A stretch of 64,000 bases of DNA from Spirodela intermedia (GCA_902729315.2 LR746264.1:8525878-8589877); one strand, 5' to 3'; shown: positions 13,108-24,500, counted from the stretch's first letter. Numbers and translations are program-made. The notes: generated by a model from the sequence alone, not told the origin.

Positions 13108-13115
13108 TATATAAA
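13108..13115 (+). promoter_or_regulatory. TATA box of WUN1-like gene
   Basis: TATATAAA within GGCCTATATAAACACAG, a near-ideal plant TATA box. It sets transcription to start near 13140, so the upstream ATGs at 13035 and 13078 cannot be in the main mRNA. Confidence 0.8.
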
Positions 13116-13262
13116 CACAGCGCCGCTCCCGTCTCTTTTAGTCATCTCTTCCTTCACGTTACCCTTCTTCCTCTTCCTCTTCTTCTTCTTCTTCTTCCTT
13201 CGTCTTCGCGCAGAACCAGGGAGGCTCGACCGGAACTGGCGAACACAGGAGATTTCTCAGTT

Positions 13263-13745
13263 CTGGAGGAAGAGCAGAGCGAGAGGGTGGTGCACGCCCT
13301 GTATGAGGCCCTAAACGATCGGAACGTAGAAGCGGTGCACCGCCTGCTGCAACCGGACATCGGGTGGTGGTTCCATGGCCCCCCGTCGTGCCAGCATATG
13401 ATGCGACTGCTCACGGGAGCGTCCCCCGACGAGTCCTTCTTCTTTGACCCCGTTTCCATCGCCTCCTTCGGCTCGACGGTGCTCGTCGAGGGCCAGGGCT
13501 GGTCCAGGGGCAGTACAGTTCCCGTCCAGTGGATCCACGCTTGGACTGTCACTGATGGGATAATCACCCAGGTGAGGGAATACTTCAACACCTCCCTCAC
13601 GGTGACCCGTCTCGGCGGCCCGGAGCCGGCGGCGCTGCCGCCCTCCGCCGGCAGCAGAAAGTTCCCCTGCGTGCCCCTCTGGCAGAGCAGGCTCAGCGGC
13701 GGCGCCGGGAAGAAGTCCGTCCCCGGGCTGGTCCTGGCTATCTGA
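13263..13745 (+). CDS. Wound-induced protein 1 (WUN1/SAG20)-like, NTF2/SnoaL fold; start codon problematic
   Basis: Small NTF2/SnoaL-like protein related to potato WUN1, ice plant WI12 and Arabidopsis SAG20, a wound/senescence-responsive family of unknown biochemistry. The frame encodes RVVHALYEALNDRNVEAV, WWFHGPPSCQHMMRLLTG, a FGSTVLVEG segment, WIHAWTVTDGIITQVREY and FNTSLTVTRL, covering the whole family core, then a basic Ser/Gly-rich tail. No ATG exists in frame between the TATA-set transcription start and the MM at 13398-13403. The family N-terminus begins around CTG 13263-13265 (G at -3, G at +4), which I chose as start (160 aa). Starting at 13398 gives 115 aa, a length close to old WUN1 annotations, but loses the first helix. 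An upstream exon is not excluded, although no ATG lies between the TATA box and 13262. Confidence 0.85.
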   Translation: MEEEQSERVVHALYEALNDRNVEAVHRLLQPDIGWWFHGPPSCQHMMRLLTGASPDESFFFDPVSIASFGSTVLVEGQGWSRGSTVPVQWIHAWTVTDGIITQVREYFNTSLTVTRLGGPEPAALPPSAGSRKFPCVPLWQSRLSGGAGKKSVPGLVLAI

Positions 13746-14604
13746 GCCTCCGCTCCGGTGAAGATCAAATGGGCTGAAGCTGAATACATCGCCGTCTCTT
13801 ATCAAAGTAATAAACTAAAGATCGTCCTCCTCCCCTGTCGCGTGTGGAAGAAGACAGCTCTCGCTCGCCGAGGGTTCTTCCAGTAGTAGTCGTATGGGTC
13901 TCGTCTGTCTGTGTCTTGTACGGTGGTCGCCGTGGAGCTGGGTCACGGGGATGGAGGGCTCCCCCTCTCATCTCTGTTTCCATCTCATCTCATCTATCGC
14001 TCCTGTGATTTCATCAATAAAACAGTTCCCCCTTCTTTTACAGAGGCTTGGAAGAGGAAGAAGTGACGCCCTCTGCCGTCACCTTCCAGAAATCTCTCTT
14101 GAAACCGATCTCGCTGATTCGATTTTCTGCGTCGTATTACCCCTCACTTTCACCGACCGTTAAGCCCAGTTGAGAGAATTGGCTTCCGGAGCATCTTCCG
14201 GGCCGGGAGAATTCTCCGTCCTGATAAGAGCTGTTGACGGACGAACATATGTTCTCACGACGAGGATGGATAGATAGCAAGTGGGTACGAGAAAGTCTGA
14301 ACCGAGCATCAAGAAGAAGGGGACGATACCCGATTCCCTGAAACCCTTTCTCAGCGCCGGCCGGCACGGAGGAGACCTGTCGGTCAGTCTCGGCCTGCTC
14401 GATTCCCCTCCCCTCCGGCGATCTCCTCCGACCCCACTGCGGGATCTATTCCCCCTGTTTCCCCCATTAAAGCTCGCACCCAACGCAAAAGCAAGCAGAA
14501 GAAGAAAAGGGACAGCAAATCATGGGTCCCTCCAGGGGCTGGCTCTTTGTCCTCGTTCAAAGCATATGGTTGGATGTTTCGTGAATCCGCGTGCAAGATA
14601 GGCG
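13746..14604. other. WUN1-like 3' UTR and intergenic region
   Basis: Possible polyadenylation signals AATAAA lie near 13808 and 14017. The rest has ORFs on both strands with no recognisable protein. Confidence 0.5.
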
Positions 14605-14994
14605 TTAGAATTGAATTTGCCTGCTCTTGAGGAGAGCGACTCAGGCCAGATATTGGTAGATATATCACATTAACTCACTCTTGACAGGGAGAGAGAGAGA
14701 GAGAGAAGCGTTGTCCTGACCTCTGGCCGTCTTTCATCCATGGTGGTTCGAGCAAATCCTCGAGCACAGTCGGATCATATGCATTCACTGGATCAAGGAA
14801 CAGCTTCCCCTGGAAGTCGAATGCGGCAGGAGGCATCCTCCACACCATCCTGTGGAAAGACGAGAAAAAAAGGCCGTGAGAGATGGGGGGGGGCACTCTA
14901 CGTCAGCCAGTCGACCACAGGTTAACTGTGGGCATTGACCAAGATTTGGCGATAAGCCCACTGACCCCAGCCGCAGTCTGATCGCTGCCAGCAT
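14605..14994 (-). CDS. Possible three-exon microprotein (57 aa), unrecognised
   Basis: The central exon 14721-14849 has a very strong acceptor (pyrimidine run, then TTTCCACAG) and a donor AGAG|gtcagg. It encodes a cleanly protein-like stretch including MVWRMPPAAFDFQGKLFLD and PVNAYDPTVLEDLLEPPW. Its 129 nt keep phase 2 at both ends. A first exon 14966-14994 (ATG, nine codons, GG|gtcagt donor) and a last exon 14605-14620 (GAGCAG acceptor, five residues, TAA) join in the same frame. The order is complement(14605-14620, 14721-14849, 14966-14994). I do not recognise the family. It could instead be one exon of a longer or decayed gene. The central exon is the reliable part; the flanking exons are inference. 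Confidence 0.4.
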
Positions 14995-15524
14995 CTCGCC
15001 AGCCAAGGAGAAGGAGAGAATCAAGGGTGCCGGGTGTCACTGCTTCTGACCCAACTCACTCGTAAAAGCTCTCCCCTTCGTCTTCATATAATTCTTGGCC
15101 CTGAAAAAGTTACGCTGGAAAGCATTTCATATCCATCAGACTAAGATGTTCCCACACGGCAGCGTTGGGGCCATCGACATGTTTCATGGGATTTTCTGTA
15201 GATCGTCCCCAGCTGGAGCTGCGCTGACCAGGGAGGAAGGAACTAGGTCCCTGGGTTTGACCCATCCAGCCTCATAGTCACCTCTTGACCCAGCGAGCTT
15301 CTTCGCAAGCAACATAGTGCTGCCTCATGAATCTCCGACTGGGCAGCCAAGGGAGTAATCCAGTTTAAGAGTCATCAAGCAGTTGAGTCCAGATTGCTGG
15401 TTTTTTTTCGCTGGTATGAAGAATCCTTAATACTGCAAACATATATACAGGTTTCAATCTGTATACTGATACGAAGAAGCACTCCATGCGAGAAGTGTCT
15501 AACAATTAGCATTTCACCAAGATT
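14995..15524. other. Intergenic region downstream of the P-class PPR gene
   Basis: Convergent or 3' flanking sequence of the minus-strand PPR gene. A short minus-strand ATG frame near 15190-15320 exists, but no motif is recognised. Confidence 0.4.
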
Positions 15525-17207
15525 TCAGAAATGCCATCCTCTCGCGCGCCAGAATCTCTGCGCATTCAGAGAAGCGCGAGCTTTTCTGACCTTCAAGAAC
15601 AGCCTGTACGCCGTCTCCACCTTGTTCATCTCCAGCAACTTGTTATTTAACTTACTGTAGATCATCTTCCCGATGCAGCATCCCCTTCTGAGTGACTCCT
15701 CCACAACAAGAACAGCGGTGTCCAGCTGCCCTGTGTTGCAGAGTCCATTAACGATGAACTCATAAACCTCAGCATCCGAGGAATGCCCACTCTCCTGCAT
15801 CTCATCCCAGACCTGCAACACCATCCCACACTTGCCAAATCTGGAAAGTCTCATGAGCAGGAGCTTATAGGCCTTCAAGGATATCTTACATCCTGCTTTC
15901 TTGCTCTTCTTGTAGATCAACATTGCAGCATGGGGAGGCCCATAGCTACACAGGGGCTCAATGAAGGAAGTGATCATACCAGTGCTAGGGCAAATCCCCC
16001 TACCCAGCATCTCACCAAAGATTTCAAGGGCGTCGGCAACTCTCCGGACCTTCAGAAATGCACTGATCAAACTTTGATAAGTATCAATGTCGGGAAACTG
16101 TTTCTTGGTGATCATCTCTTTATAATAATAGGTGCACTGCTCCAGATTTCCGGTTGAAATAAAATTACACATCATCGCATTGTAGGTGACAGTGTCCGGA
16201 GAACATCCCTTCTCCTCCATCTGGTTGAAGACGTCGACTGCATCCTTGATCCGACCAGCTCTTCCTAAACCCTCAATGAGATGAGCATACGTACGGCTAT
16301 CAGGGCTAAGCCCCTCAGCAACCATTTCTGTCCATGTCCTCTCCATGGTTTTACCTCTGCCAAGCTTGGCCCAGCCGCCAATGAGTTCATCATACGCCAT
16401 CTTGTCGAAAGATATCTTCCCTTTCGTTCTGTGGAATAACGAATCTGCAACTCTAACATGAGATCGTCGGCAGAGAGAACGAATGACGGCCGTCAACGAC
16501 TCAGAATTCCGTTCGCCACCAAATTCCTCCAGTCTTTCAAAGAATTCGACGGCTTTGGATACGCGGCGGGCTCTGACGTAGCTATCTACAATCACTGATA
16601 CGGTCCTGGAGTCGGGCTGTATCCCTTCCTTCTTCATCCGAAGCAGGATTTCCTCCATAGAACAGAAGAACTTCCTCCTACCCAAGGCCTTCAGAATAAT
16701 GTGATAGGTGTCGAGGCCATTGGGTATGTTTGGTTCCTTGATTGCCCAATCAAAGAAAGAAACCATCGCCGCGCCACCCAAATTACCTTTATTCAGCACG
16801 TCAGCAAAGATCTCCAACGTCAGGCCAACGCCAGTGGCGGAGAGGGCGACTGCAACCGCCGATTTCCCCCGGAGTTTCTGAAGGAAAACCCCACGCAACC
16901 TCTCCTCCGGCGAAAGAAGGCTGCCGAAAACGCCAGTTCCGGCGACTTCCCCCTCTGAAGTAACATCTGCAGCGCCTGCTGCGTCCGATGGTGTATCGAT
17001 CTCAATGGAAAGGAGATCGGAGATTTGTTCGAGGACGAAGTTTTCAGATGCGGCGTTCCCGAGATCGGAGTGTGTTCGTGGTGGTAGAGCCGCGGCCATA
17101 AGATTCCGGCGTGGAGCCGCCCCTATGCACCGGAGCCAGGGAAGGAGATAAGAGGGTAAACAGAGGGAGTACCTGGCTACGCCGAAGGCCAGTAGTCGAG
17201 AAGCCAT
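15525..17207 (-). CDS. P-class pentatricopeptide repeat protein, probably mitochondrial
   Basis: 560 residues, intronless, starting at ATG 17205-17207 (MASRLLAFGVARYSLCLPSY), with an Arg-rich, acid-poor N-terminus typical of mitochondrial presequences. After an acidic spacer (about 50-150) come about ten 35-residue PPR units from about residue 165 to the end, for example DTYHIILKALGRRKFFCSME, SRTYAHLIEGLGRAGRIKDA and DTVTYNAMMCNFISTGNLEQ. There is no E or DYW extension, so it is P class. Such proteins bind organelle RNA in a sequence-specific way for processing, stability or translation. It resembles the Arabidopsis At5g43820 group from memory (inference). It is divergently arranged with the U2B'' gene, 363 bp between start codons. 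Confidence 0.93.
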   Translation of the reverse strand: MASRLLAFGVARYSLCLPSYLLPWLRCIGAAPRRNLMAAALPPRTHSDLGNAASENFVLEQISDLLSIEIDTPSDAAGAADVTSEGEVAGTGVFGSLLSPEERLRGVFLQKLRGKSAVAVALSATGVGLTLEIFADVLNKGNLGGAAMVSFFDWAIKEPNIPNGLDTYHIILKALGRRKFFCSMEEILLRMKKEGIQPDSRTVSVIVDSYVRARRVSKAVEFFERLEEFGGERNSESLTAVIRSLCRRSHVRVADSLFHRTKGKISFDKMAYDELIGGWAKLGRGKTMERTWTEMVAEGLSPDSRTYAHLIEGLGRAGRIKDAVDVFNQMEEKGCSPDTVTYNAMMCNFISTGNLEQCTYYYKEMITKKQFPDIDTYQSLISAFLKVRRVADALEIFGEMLGRGICPSTGMITSFIEPLCSYGPPHAAMLIYKKSKKAGCKISLKAYKLLLMRLSRFGKCGMVLQVWDEMQESGHSSDAEVYEFIVNGLCNTGQLDTAVLVVEESLRRGCCIGKMIYSKLNNKLLEMNKVETAYRLFLKVRKARASLNAQRFWRARGWHF

Positions 17208-17570
17208 GGCGGAGCTCGGCCGCCGCTTGGCCCTGGAATCGCCGGCGATATTGGGCGGCGGAGGGTGTTGCAGGAATTCGAAGCTTCCTCTCTATTCGGA
17301 ATATTCACTAATGGGCCTTGACTTTGTATTATCGGCTAATATTGGGCCATATGCTTGTAAGTGGGCCTTCCACTGCCCAGAGATGCCGAGTCGAGGTTTT
17401 TGCGGTATGATACGTATTATATTCCTTTCAGGGTTTTAATAAAAATATTATCATCTACAAGGATCAAAAGGTAATAATCCTTTCACTCATTACCTTGGAG
17501 AGGTTTAGCTTGCTAGATTTAAACCTCTCCGTCCTTCCGATCTCTGGACTGCGCGCGGCAGCCGGCAGCC
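17208..17570. promoter_or_regulatory. Bidirectional promoter with three TGGGCC (site II) elements
   Basis: Shared by the PPR gene (-) and U2B'' gene (+). TGGGCC occurs at 17312-17317, 17343-17348 and 17362-17367. Site II TGGGCC/T elements are known TCP-binding motifs enriched in promoters of ribosomal, organelle-biogenesis and RNA-processing genes, which fits both neighbours. Confidence 0.7.
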
Positions 17571-20500
17571 ATGCTCTCCGGGGACATTCCGCCCAACAAA
17601 ACCATCTACATTAGGAATCTCAACGAGAAGGTCAAGAAAGAAGGTGAATTCCCTTATTCGACCTAAGTTCTCAGAATCTCAGAGTCGATTTTCGGTTCGG
17701 TGGGTATATTATTAGGGTTTTTGTGGTGGTGCTGTTCCTTCCTTCTCGTTCCTCGATGTCTAATTTTTACTTTTGAATCGGTTTTCTGCGCGAGGCTGCT
17801 TTGTTTTTTGTTGCTGGATGAGGCTTTGGATTTACCCTTCGTCTTTGATATCGCTGTTCGCAGGACGTGGGTACGCAGTCAAAAACTTCCTTTACTTGTC
17901 AGCGGATTATTAGTCAATGTAGTTTTTAATTTTGGAGGTAAAAAAGCATAAAATTTTTAGTGTGGTCCTAATGAAGCGTGTCCCAAGATGACTGGTTTTT
18001 CCTTTCATATTGAAGTACGAAGTTGCGTATTCTCGTCTTTGTTAGTTAAAATTTTATAAACGGAGCCTCGCGTATGTCGTTCTCCAGTGTTCTCTGATCC
18101 CAGTATTTCGACATTCTTCCTTCAATTTATTTTCTTTTCTCATCTGTGATGACAGAATTGAAAAGATCCCTTTACGGGCTATTCTCGCAGTATGGAAGGA
18201 TTTTGGATGTTGTTGCCCTGAAAACGGAGAAACTCCGAGGTCAAGCATGGGTTGTATTCAGTGAAGTTACTGCTGCGAGTGCTGCAGTTCGCCAGATGCA
18301 GAACTTTCCTTTTTATGACAAACCAATGGTGGGTATGGAGATGTGAATAAAATGCTCTTGAAATATCATCATCTTATGTGTTACGCTAACAATCCATTCA
18401 GATTATTATTTTTCTGTGTATATTCCTTCCCTGCCCCCTTTTGTTAAATTATTTGTTTTGATTTTGTGACGCAATCTCAAGACTAACCCAGTTGAGTTAT
18501 TCTCTGAAGCCCTGATCCGCTGACGTGGATCTCCCACTCTCTTCTGGTAGTTTCAGTATGTTGTAGTTACATGATTCATAAACTTGGTTTGATGGTTTAA
18601 TCTATGAATTTATGGATAAAAGCATACAAATAGTCTTGTGTCGTCCTGCTAAGTAAGGTGGATGTTTTTTATATTTCTGTATTTTATGCTTTCTCTCATG
18701 ATGTCAATCCTTAATTGGCCTTCTGCCTTCTAGCACCCCGCCTGGTTAAACAGGAAGTGTTTCTACACATGCATTTATGTATATTGCTTGTCTTTGTGCT
18801 ATTGATCTTCCTGGCTTACTTGGTACAGAGGATACAGTATGCCAAGACGAAGTCAGATTGCATTGCTAGGGAGGAAGGCACAGATAATCCAAAGGAGAAA
18901 AGGAAGAAGCAAGAAGAAAAAGGTCAGTCATTGAGCAGATAATCAAAAGTCATCTGCTTATATTTCTCTTGAGAAACTTGTTGGTAGGCTACATGCCATT
19001 AAAGAGGAAAATACAAGTACTTTTACGCATATATCTCCCGTATTCGTATCCTAACAGTCTGAGAACTACGTCACTGAAGGTTGCCGGTGGAACCTTCAGT
19101 GACGTAGTACATTGCTGCACCGTTTTTTCTCAAAATTTGTGATGAATGGCGGAGTCTTTTTCTAGAAACAAGCAAGTCATTTAACCACCATAGGTTTACA
19201 ATCCTTTCTCAATAACTAGTGAATTCCACCTGCAGATCTGTGAAAAACGAAGGAATCTACTTTGGACGTATGTCCCCTATCTTTTGCAAATTCCTCCCCC
19301 ACTCGGTACAATGCTAGATTGCCAGTAGGTTTAACCTGTTCAGGATCACCTATTTCAATTATTAATGCAGAAGCACAGTTTACTAGAGGACCCAAAGATA
19401 GAAGCGCTCCGTAGCTTCCCTCAGCAAAAAAATAAAAAAATAAAAAATGTAAGTTCATGTATGGTTGGCATGGGTATAGATGACCACAAGTTCGGAGGCT
19501 GAAAATGGCAAATTATTATGGAAGAATTAGACTTTGAAGATGTATGCGACTTCTATAGACGACAAGATTTTGGTTTCTATACCCTGAAAGGACGACTAAT
19601 GCTCCGTATCCCTCTAGGCATCCATTAGCATACCAATCTTACAAACCTTGGCCATCGGTTTCCATAAAACTTAAGAGGGACAAACAGGGAACTCATGTGG
19701 TGAATGTCTTCTATGAGATCCCTCATATACAATGTGCTAGAAAAGTATCTCAAAATTAGACTAATCTTGGCGATATGTAGTTTCAAACCTTGTTATAATC
19801 GGTAGGTTTCAGCAAATTAAAGTCGATATTAATCGTTGTTGCTGGGAAAATGGGCGCTTGAGCGTCAGAGGTACAGCAGTCATTTGCTGCAGCAACCCGA
19901 GTCACAAAAATGAAGACCACCTTTGAAAATATGTTTAGAGGGCAGCAATACCCTTGAGTAAGCGTTGAATGACTGGTGCGCATATCATCGTTGCTTGATG
20001 AAAGTAAGAAAAATCTTCACCAGCCATTAGACATCACCTAGGAATCTTGTTCTCTCCTTGTCTTCTGTAATCCCCATCCTTCAGATCCTTCTCCCTTTTG
20101 CTCTAAACTCCTCCCTCTCCCTGCCACCCACCCTTGAAACCCCAAGTGACCTTGGAACTATGAAAAATCTACCAATTTCATATGGTCCTATGCGAATACA
20201 GGCTCAATTCCATATGCATGCTTTTCTTTAAATCTCGATGGCAGCTGAAAAGAAGCGGAAAGCCGAAGAAGTGCAGCGATCTGGAGCTGCCGCCGGCGGT
20301 CCTCATGCTCAGACTAATGGGGTGAGGAGCTCTTAGTTTTTGATCAGATGGCATTTGATACAATGTTGACCCTCATGAAATTATGAATAACATATGTGGG
20401 GACTACACTCAACAGGCTTCTCAGGCGTTCCAAGGGAAGCCTGGCGGCGCCCAAGACGCCGTCACCACCCCGAACAACATCCTCTTCATCCAGAACCTGC

Positions 20501-20703
20501 CTCATGAGACCACAAGCATGATGCTCCAGATCCTCTTCCAGCAGTACCCCGGCTTCAGGGAGGTCCGGATGATCGACGCCAAGCCCGGCATCGCCTTTGT
20601 CGAATTCGAGGACGACGTCCAGTCCTCCATCGCCATGCAGTCTCTCCAGGGCTTCAAGATCACCCCCCACAATCCCATGGCCATCTCCTACGCCAAGAAG
20701 TAA
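17571..20703 (+). CDS. U2B'': U2 small nuclear ribonucleoprotein B'' (U2B'')
   Basis: Two-RRM spliceosomal protein that binds U2 snRNA stem-loop IV with U2A'. Exons: 17571-17643, 18156-18328, 18829-18922, 20245-20321, 20416-20703; total 234 codons plus stop, all in frame. It begins [23 protein letters not shown]1 has RNP2 IYIRNL and RNP1 RGQAWVVF. A charged Lys/Glu linker ([10 protein letters not shown]) follows. RRM2 in the last exon has [20 protein letters not shown] and [10 protein letters not shown] and ends ISYAKK. Length and domain order match plant U2B''. It is nucleus-located by family knowledge. The third intron (18923-20244) contains a perfect hairpin. Confidence 0.96.
19065..19108. 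repeat. Perfect 18-bp inverted repeat with 8-nt loop
   Basis: ACTACGTCACTGAAGGTT at 19065-19082 and its exact reverse complement at 19091-19108, separated by GCCGGTGG. It lies inside the U2B'' third intron and does not extend further on either side. Confidence 0.97.
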
Positions 20704-21583
20704 ACCCCCCCACCACAGAGAATTGAAGGACCGGCTCTCTCTCTCTCTCTCTAAGTGGAATCGTGAGAATTTTCTTCAGCTTTGTTCATGGTCTGCACTT
20801 GGTGGGCAGCGCGGCCCGGCCCAGCTGCGGAGGTATGCACGTGCGTATTTATCTTATTTTCACTAGAAAAAATTAAAAAAAGATATTTTTTCGTATTTTG
20901 ATTAAATCAGATGCTCGTACGTATTTATATCTACGTGGGTATGAATGTGCGGTATGGCGGCGTGGGAGAGGCCAAGTGGCCCGTGATTGTAGGCAGAAGA
21001 CGGAGGGCCGTTGAAAGAAGGTAAAAGAGCGGTAGTTGCGGCGAGTCAGTGAACAGGTGGGCCGTGCTGAGGACTCGACTTGAATTGTTATTAATTAGAA
21101 GAATGAGCCCGATGGGCCGACCGTCTGCAGCTAACGTGCGGCGGTAGGGGGCCTATTACAGTGTCGGGTTCCGAATGACGTCAGCTGCAGTGGGGGACAG
21201 AGCGCTGACTTGGGCCCGCCGGGTGGGGGGAGGGTCCGGGACCGCCGTCTGATCAGTGCGTCTTTTTGGCCTGGTTGCAAGAATGCCAGGTGTTGATGGA
21301 AGGTTACGACGGCAGATGGGATGGATTTGTCGGGTGGGGCCCGCCATTAAGGACGTTCAAACCGCCATTAAACGCTGGCTCCGCCCGTCCTGCTGTCTTG
21401 CTGGCCAGAATATTCCCAATAAATCTAAACAAGGCTTCGTATTACACACCCCACTCTCTCTCTCTCTCTCTCTCTCGCTCTCTCTCGTGCTGTGGTCGTC
21501 TCTCTGTCTGAGGCTGTGTTGCGGAGTTCTAATGGGGGGAAGAGTGAGATAAGGGGAATTAGGGAGCTGCATTCTGGTTGGAG
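20704..21583. other. Intergenic region between U2B'' and SCAR genes
   Basis: It contains the U2B'' 3' UTR with a short CT run at about 20735-20752, several GGGCC motifs (21057-21061, 21114-21118, 21211-21215, 21337-21341), and a CT repeat at 21451-21486 just upstream of the SCAR start codon, probably in its leader. Confidence 0.6.
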
Positions 21584-24500
21584 ATGCCCGTCGTCAGGTA
21601 CCAGATAAGGAACGAGTATGGGCTGGCGGATCCGGCGCTCTATGGCGCTGCGGACAAGGAGGATCCCGAGGCCTTGCTCGAAGGGGTGGCCATGGCCGGT
21701 CTGGTTGGCGTCCTGCGGCAGCTGGGGGATCTCGCCGAGTAAGTTTCGTTCGGTTTGTGGCCGTGTGTTTTGATATTTGTCGGGAGTGGAGTTTTTGTTC
21801 GCGACTTATTCGAAATTTTCGTCTTTTGGGCTTGATTGGGGTCTGGGGCGGCGAATTGAAGTGTCTATTTGGGTGTCCGTCTCAAATTCCTGGGGAGCGG
21901 TTGCACGGATTGTATTTCTTTGGGATTCGTTTGTAGTGTGGCCTGGATTGTATGGCTTTCAATTTGGGTCTGCTGCAATTTGGGATTTTACGCAGCCTCC
22001 AGTGCCTTTCTATCAAAAATAGTGGGGATTTTGTATTCTTCTCTAGCGTTTGTGATACGTGGTGTACTATGGTGCTGGCTGGCTTTAAGCACAGATTCTA
22101 AAGTCTCTTCATCAGTCTCCCAGGAAGCTTTTAAAGTAATTGTGGATTTTAAAATAGGGGGTTTCTGTGTTCCATTTTCGAAAAATATCTCCACGCTTAT
22201 GTTTCTTTCATCATTCCCTATCATCCTCCATGCTGCTATTTTCCCTTGTCCGGGTTGGTGATTGTCTCTAGAAAGTTGAAAATAATATGCATGATATATT
22301 GATTCCTGTGCCAGATTTTCTCGCATTTGTGGACTTTCAAGAGAAGTTGGGAGAACGCTGTTCCATTTTTAACCTTTATTAATCTCAGAATCCTTCCATT
22401 TTTGGGGATGGCGAAAGCTGGTGCTCATTTGTGAGCCAAAAGTAAAGATTACGAGATATAATCATCGCCTCTAAAGTTCCACAGTGGTGGGAAATACGAA
22501 CGTGCTGGTGCATCAATCTTCTTTCGGCACAGACATCTACGCCGCAACTATCATGCCTTGGCCTTCATATGATTTATATCCGATAACCTACAAAAAAGAG
22601 GTTAATTAGACGTAGATGTGACTGTTAGAATCTCACTTCCAGTGGACTGGTCTTAAACATGACTTGTCCATGATTAAAGCGTGGGCATTATACACCATAG
22701 AATTCATATTGAAGGAGGATGTGCCACAAAAGAGGGCTCACCATGTACTCAGTTAGATATTGTATGTAATGCTGTGACATGATAAGCACCATGGTTATGG
22801 CCATAGTCTATCGAAATGACGTGGACATCGTACTCCGTTTGATTTAAAAATTTTATTCATAGTTTTGGATTCCCCATTGCATGCAACCTTTCTGAATCCG
22901 ACGCCCACGGCCAAGAACCATGCCGTCATAAATGATAGCACGTGTAGTTTAAAAGAGATAAGATTCCAAATTTAGCCTTTGAAGCAAAGTAATCAGAGAA
23001 ATTATTGAGAGGAAGAAGCTTACGGTATTCATGGACCAGATATTTTGATCTCTAGATGTTCTGGATGCCAGAGAGAGGGACGTAAGATATACTCATCTGA
23101 TTGACTACCTAATCCTATTTACATATGATGTGCCTACTTCGCATTTTCTTCTTCGTTTCTTTGGATCAGCTTGAAGTTCAATTTGGGCAAGTACTAGGAG
23201 TGGGCAAATTAAGACCTGATTCTCAATCGTTGAAATTTGAAATTTCTTCGAGTAAACGCCTTTCTGGATAGGTGGTTGCTTGAGGGCGTGGCCCTCTCTG
23301 TAGCTTAAAAGTATTAGACTTTTTGAAAGGTGGTTGGTCTGACTTCGAAGTTTTCTATGTAATCATATTCACTGTTGCCACTTGCCATTGCCCTTTTTTT
23401 CATAATCTGAGGTGTATTGTGCAAGCGAAATGAAAGATGAGTGATCCACATTCTTGATCATAGAATGCTTTAATACTCGTGGACAATCTACAGGTATCTT
23501 ATATACTCTGCAATGCTATTCCCTTTGTGAGTCCGTTATAGTTCAACCTGATGACATTGACCACGACAGAGGACAATATATGATACATGGTCGAATAGTA
23601 AAAAGATAAATAACAAGTGTTTTAGAACTGACCACTGTTTACTTTTTTTCTGCTAAAAGAATGACCAAGTATGGCGCAGAAATTGGGTACTTACTCCAAA
23701 AGTCAGGATTTGAAACACTGCTCTTTCTTCAAGGACTAGTTATAATCGTCATATTTTCTGATCGCGATTTAATGACTCTCGGGAATTTTATGCTGAACTC
23801 TAATATGCATCTGACAAATTGCATCTTTCATGAATGACTATTATTTATCTAAACGCAACAAATTAGTAAGGAGGCATGTTTATAAACAAATTCTATGTTT
23901 GGCAGTGTCGCAAGTTATAATCCTCCTAGAATGTATTTTTCTTTCATCTCTGGAGTCACACTAGTTTCTCTAGGAAGCATCTTGCATAATTTTCCCGATC
24001 TAGTAGTTCTTAAAGAAGGGAAACATTACTTTTTGTATGGTTGAAAAGTTTGCCTCGATTTAGATGAAAGAATGCAGTTGTCAGGCAACGAGGATGAATG
24101 TCTTCCTGTCCCTTCTTTATAGACAGCTGCACTAATATTCTTGCGTTTTTTATCTTAGTTACTGCCATACAACAAGAGGAATTTTTTAATGATCTTTACA
24201 CCCCGTTTTCACTGCAAGCTTCATGACGGGGGATATTTTATTTCACACTATCGTGGTCGTTTTATCTCGTTCTTCAACAGGTTTGCTGCTGAAATATTTC
24301 ATGATTTGCATGAAGAAGTGATGGCAACTTCTTCCAGAGGACATGGACTTTTGCTTCGTGTCCAACAGCTGGAGACCGAATTCCCAGCGATTGAAAAGGG
24401 TTTTTTCAATCAAACAGACCAGTCGGACTTCTATCACAGTGCTGGTTAGAGCTCTTCTATCTCTTTAAAAGATATGATAAGAGTCTTCTAAAAAATCATC

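Noticed and set aside
13154-13805. Antisense frames across the WUN1-like gene
   Set aside because: The sense strand encodes a known family; the antisense products have no domain.
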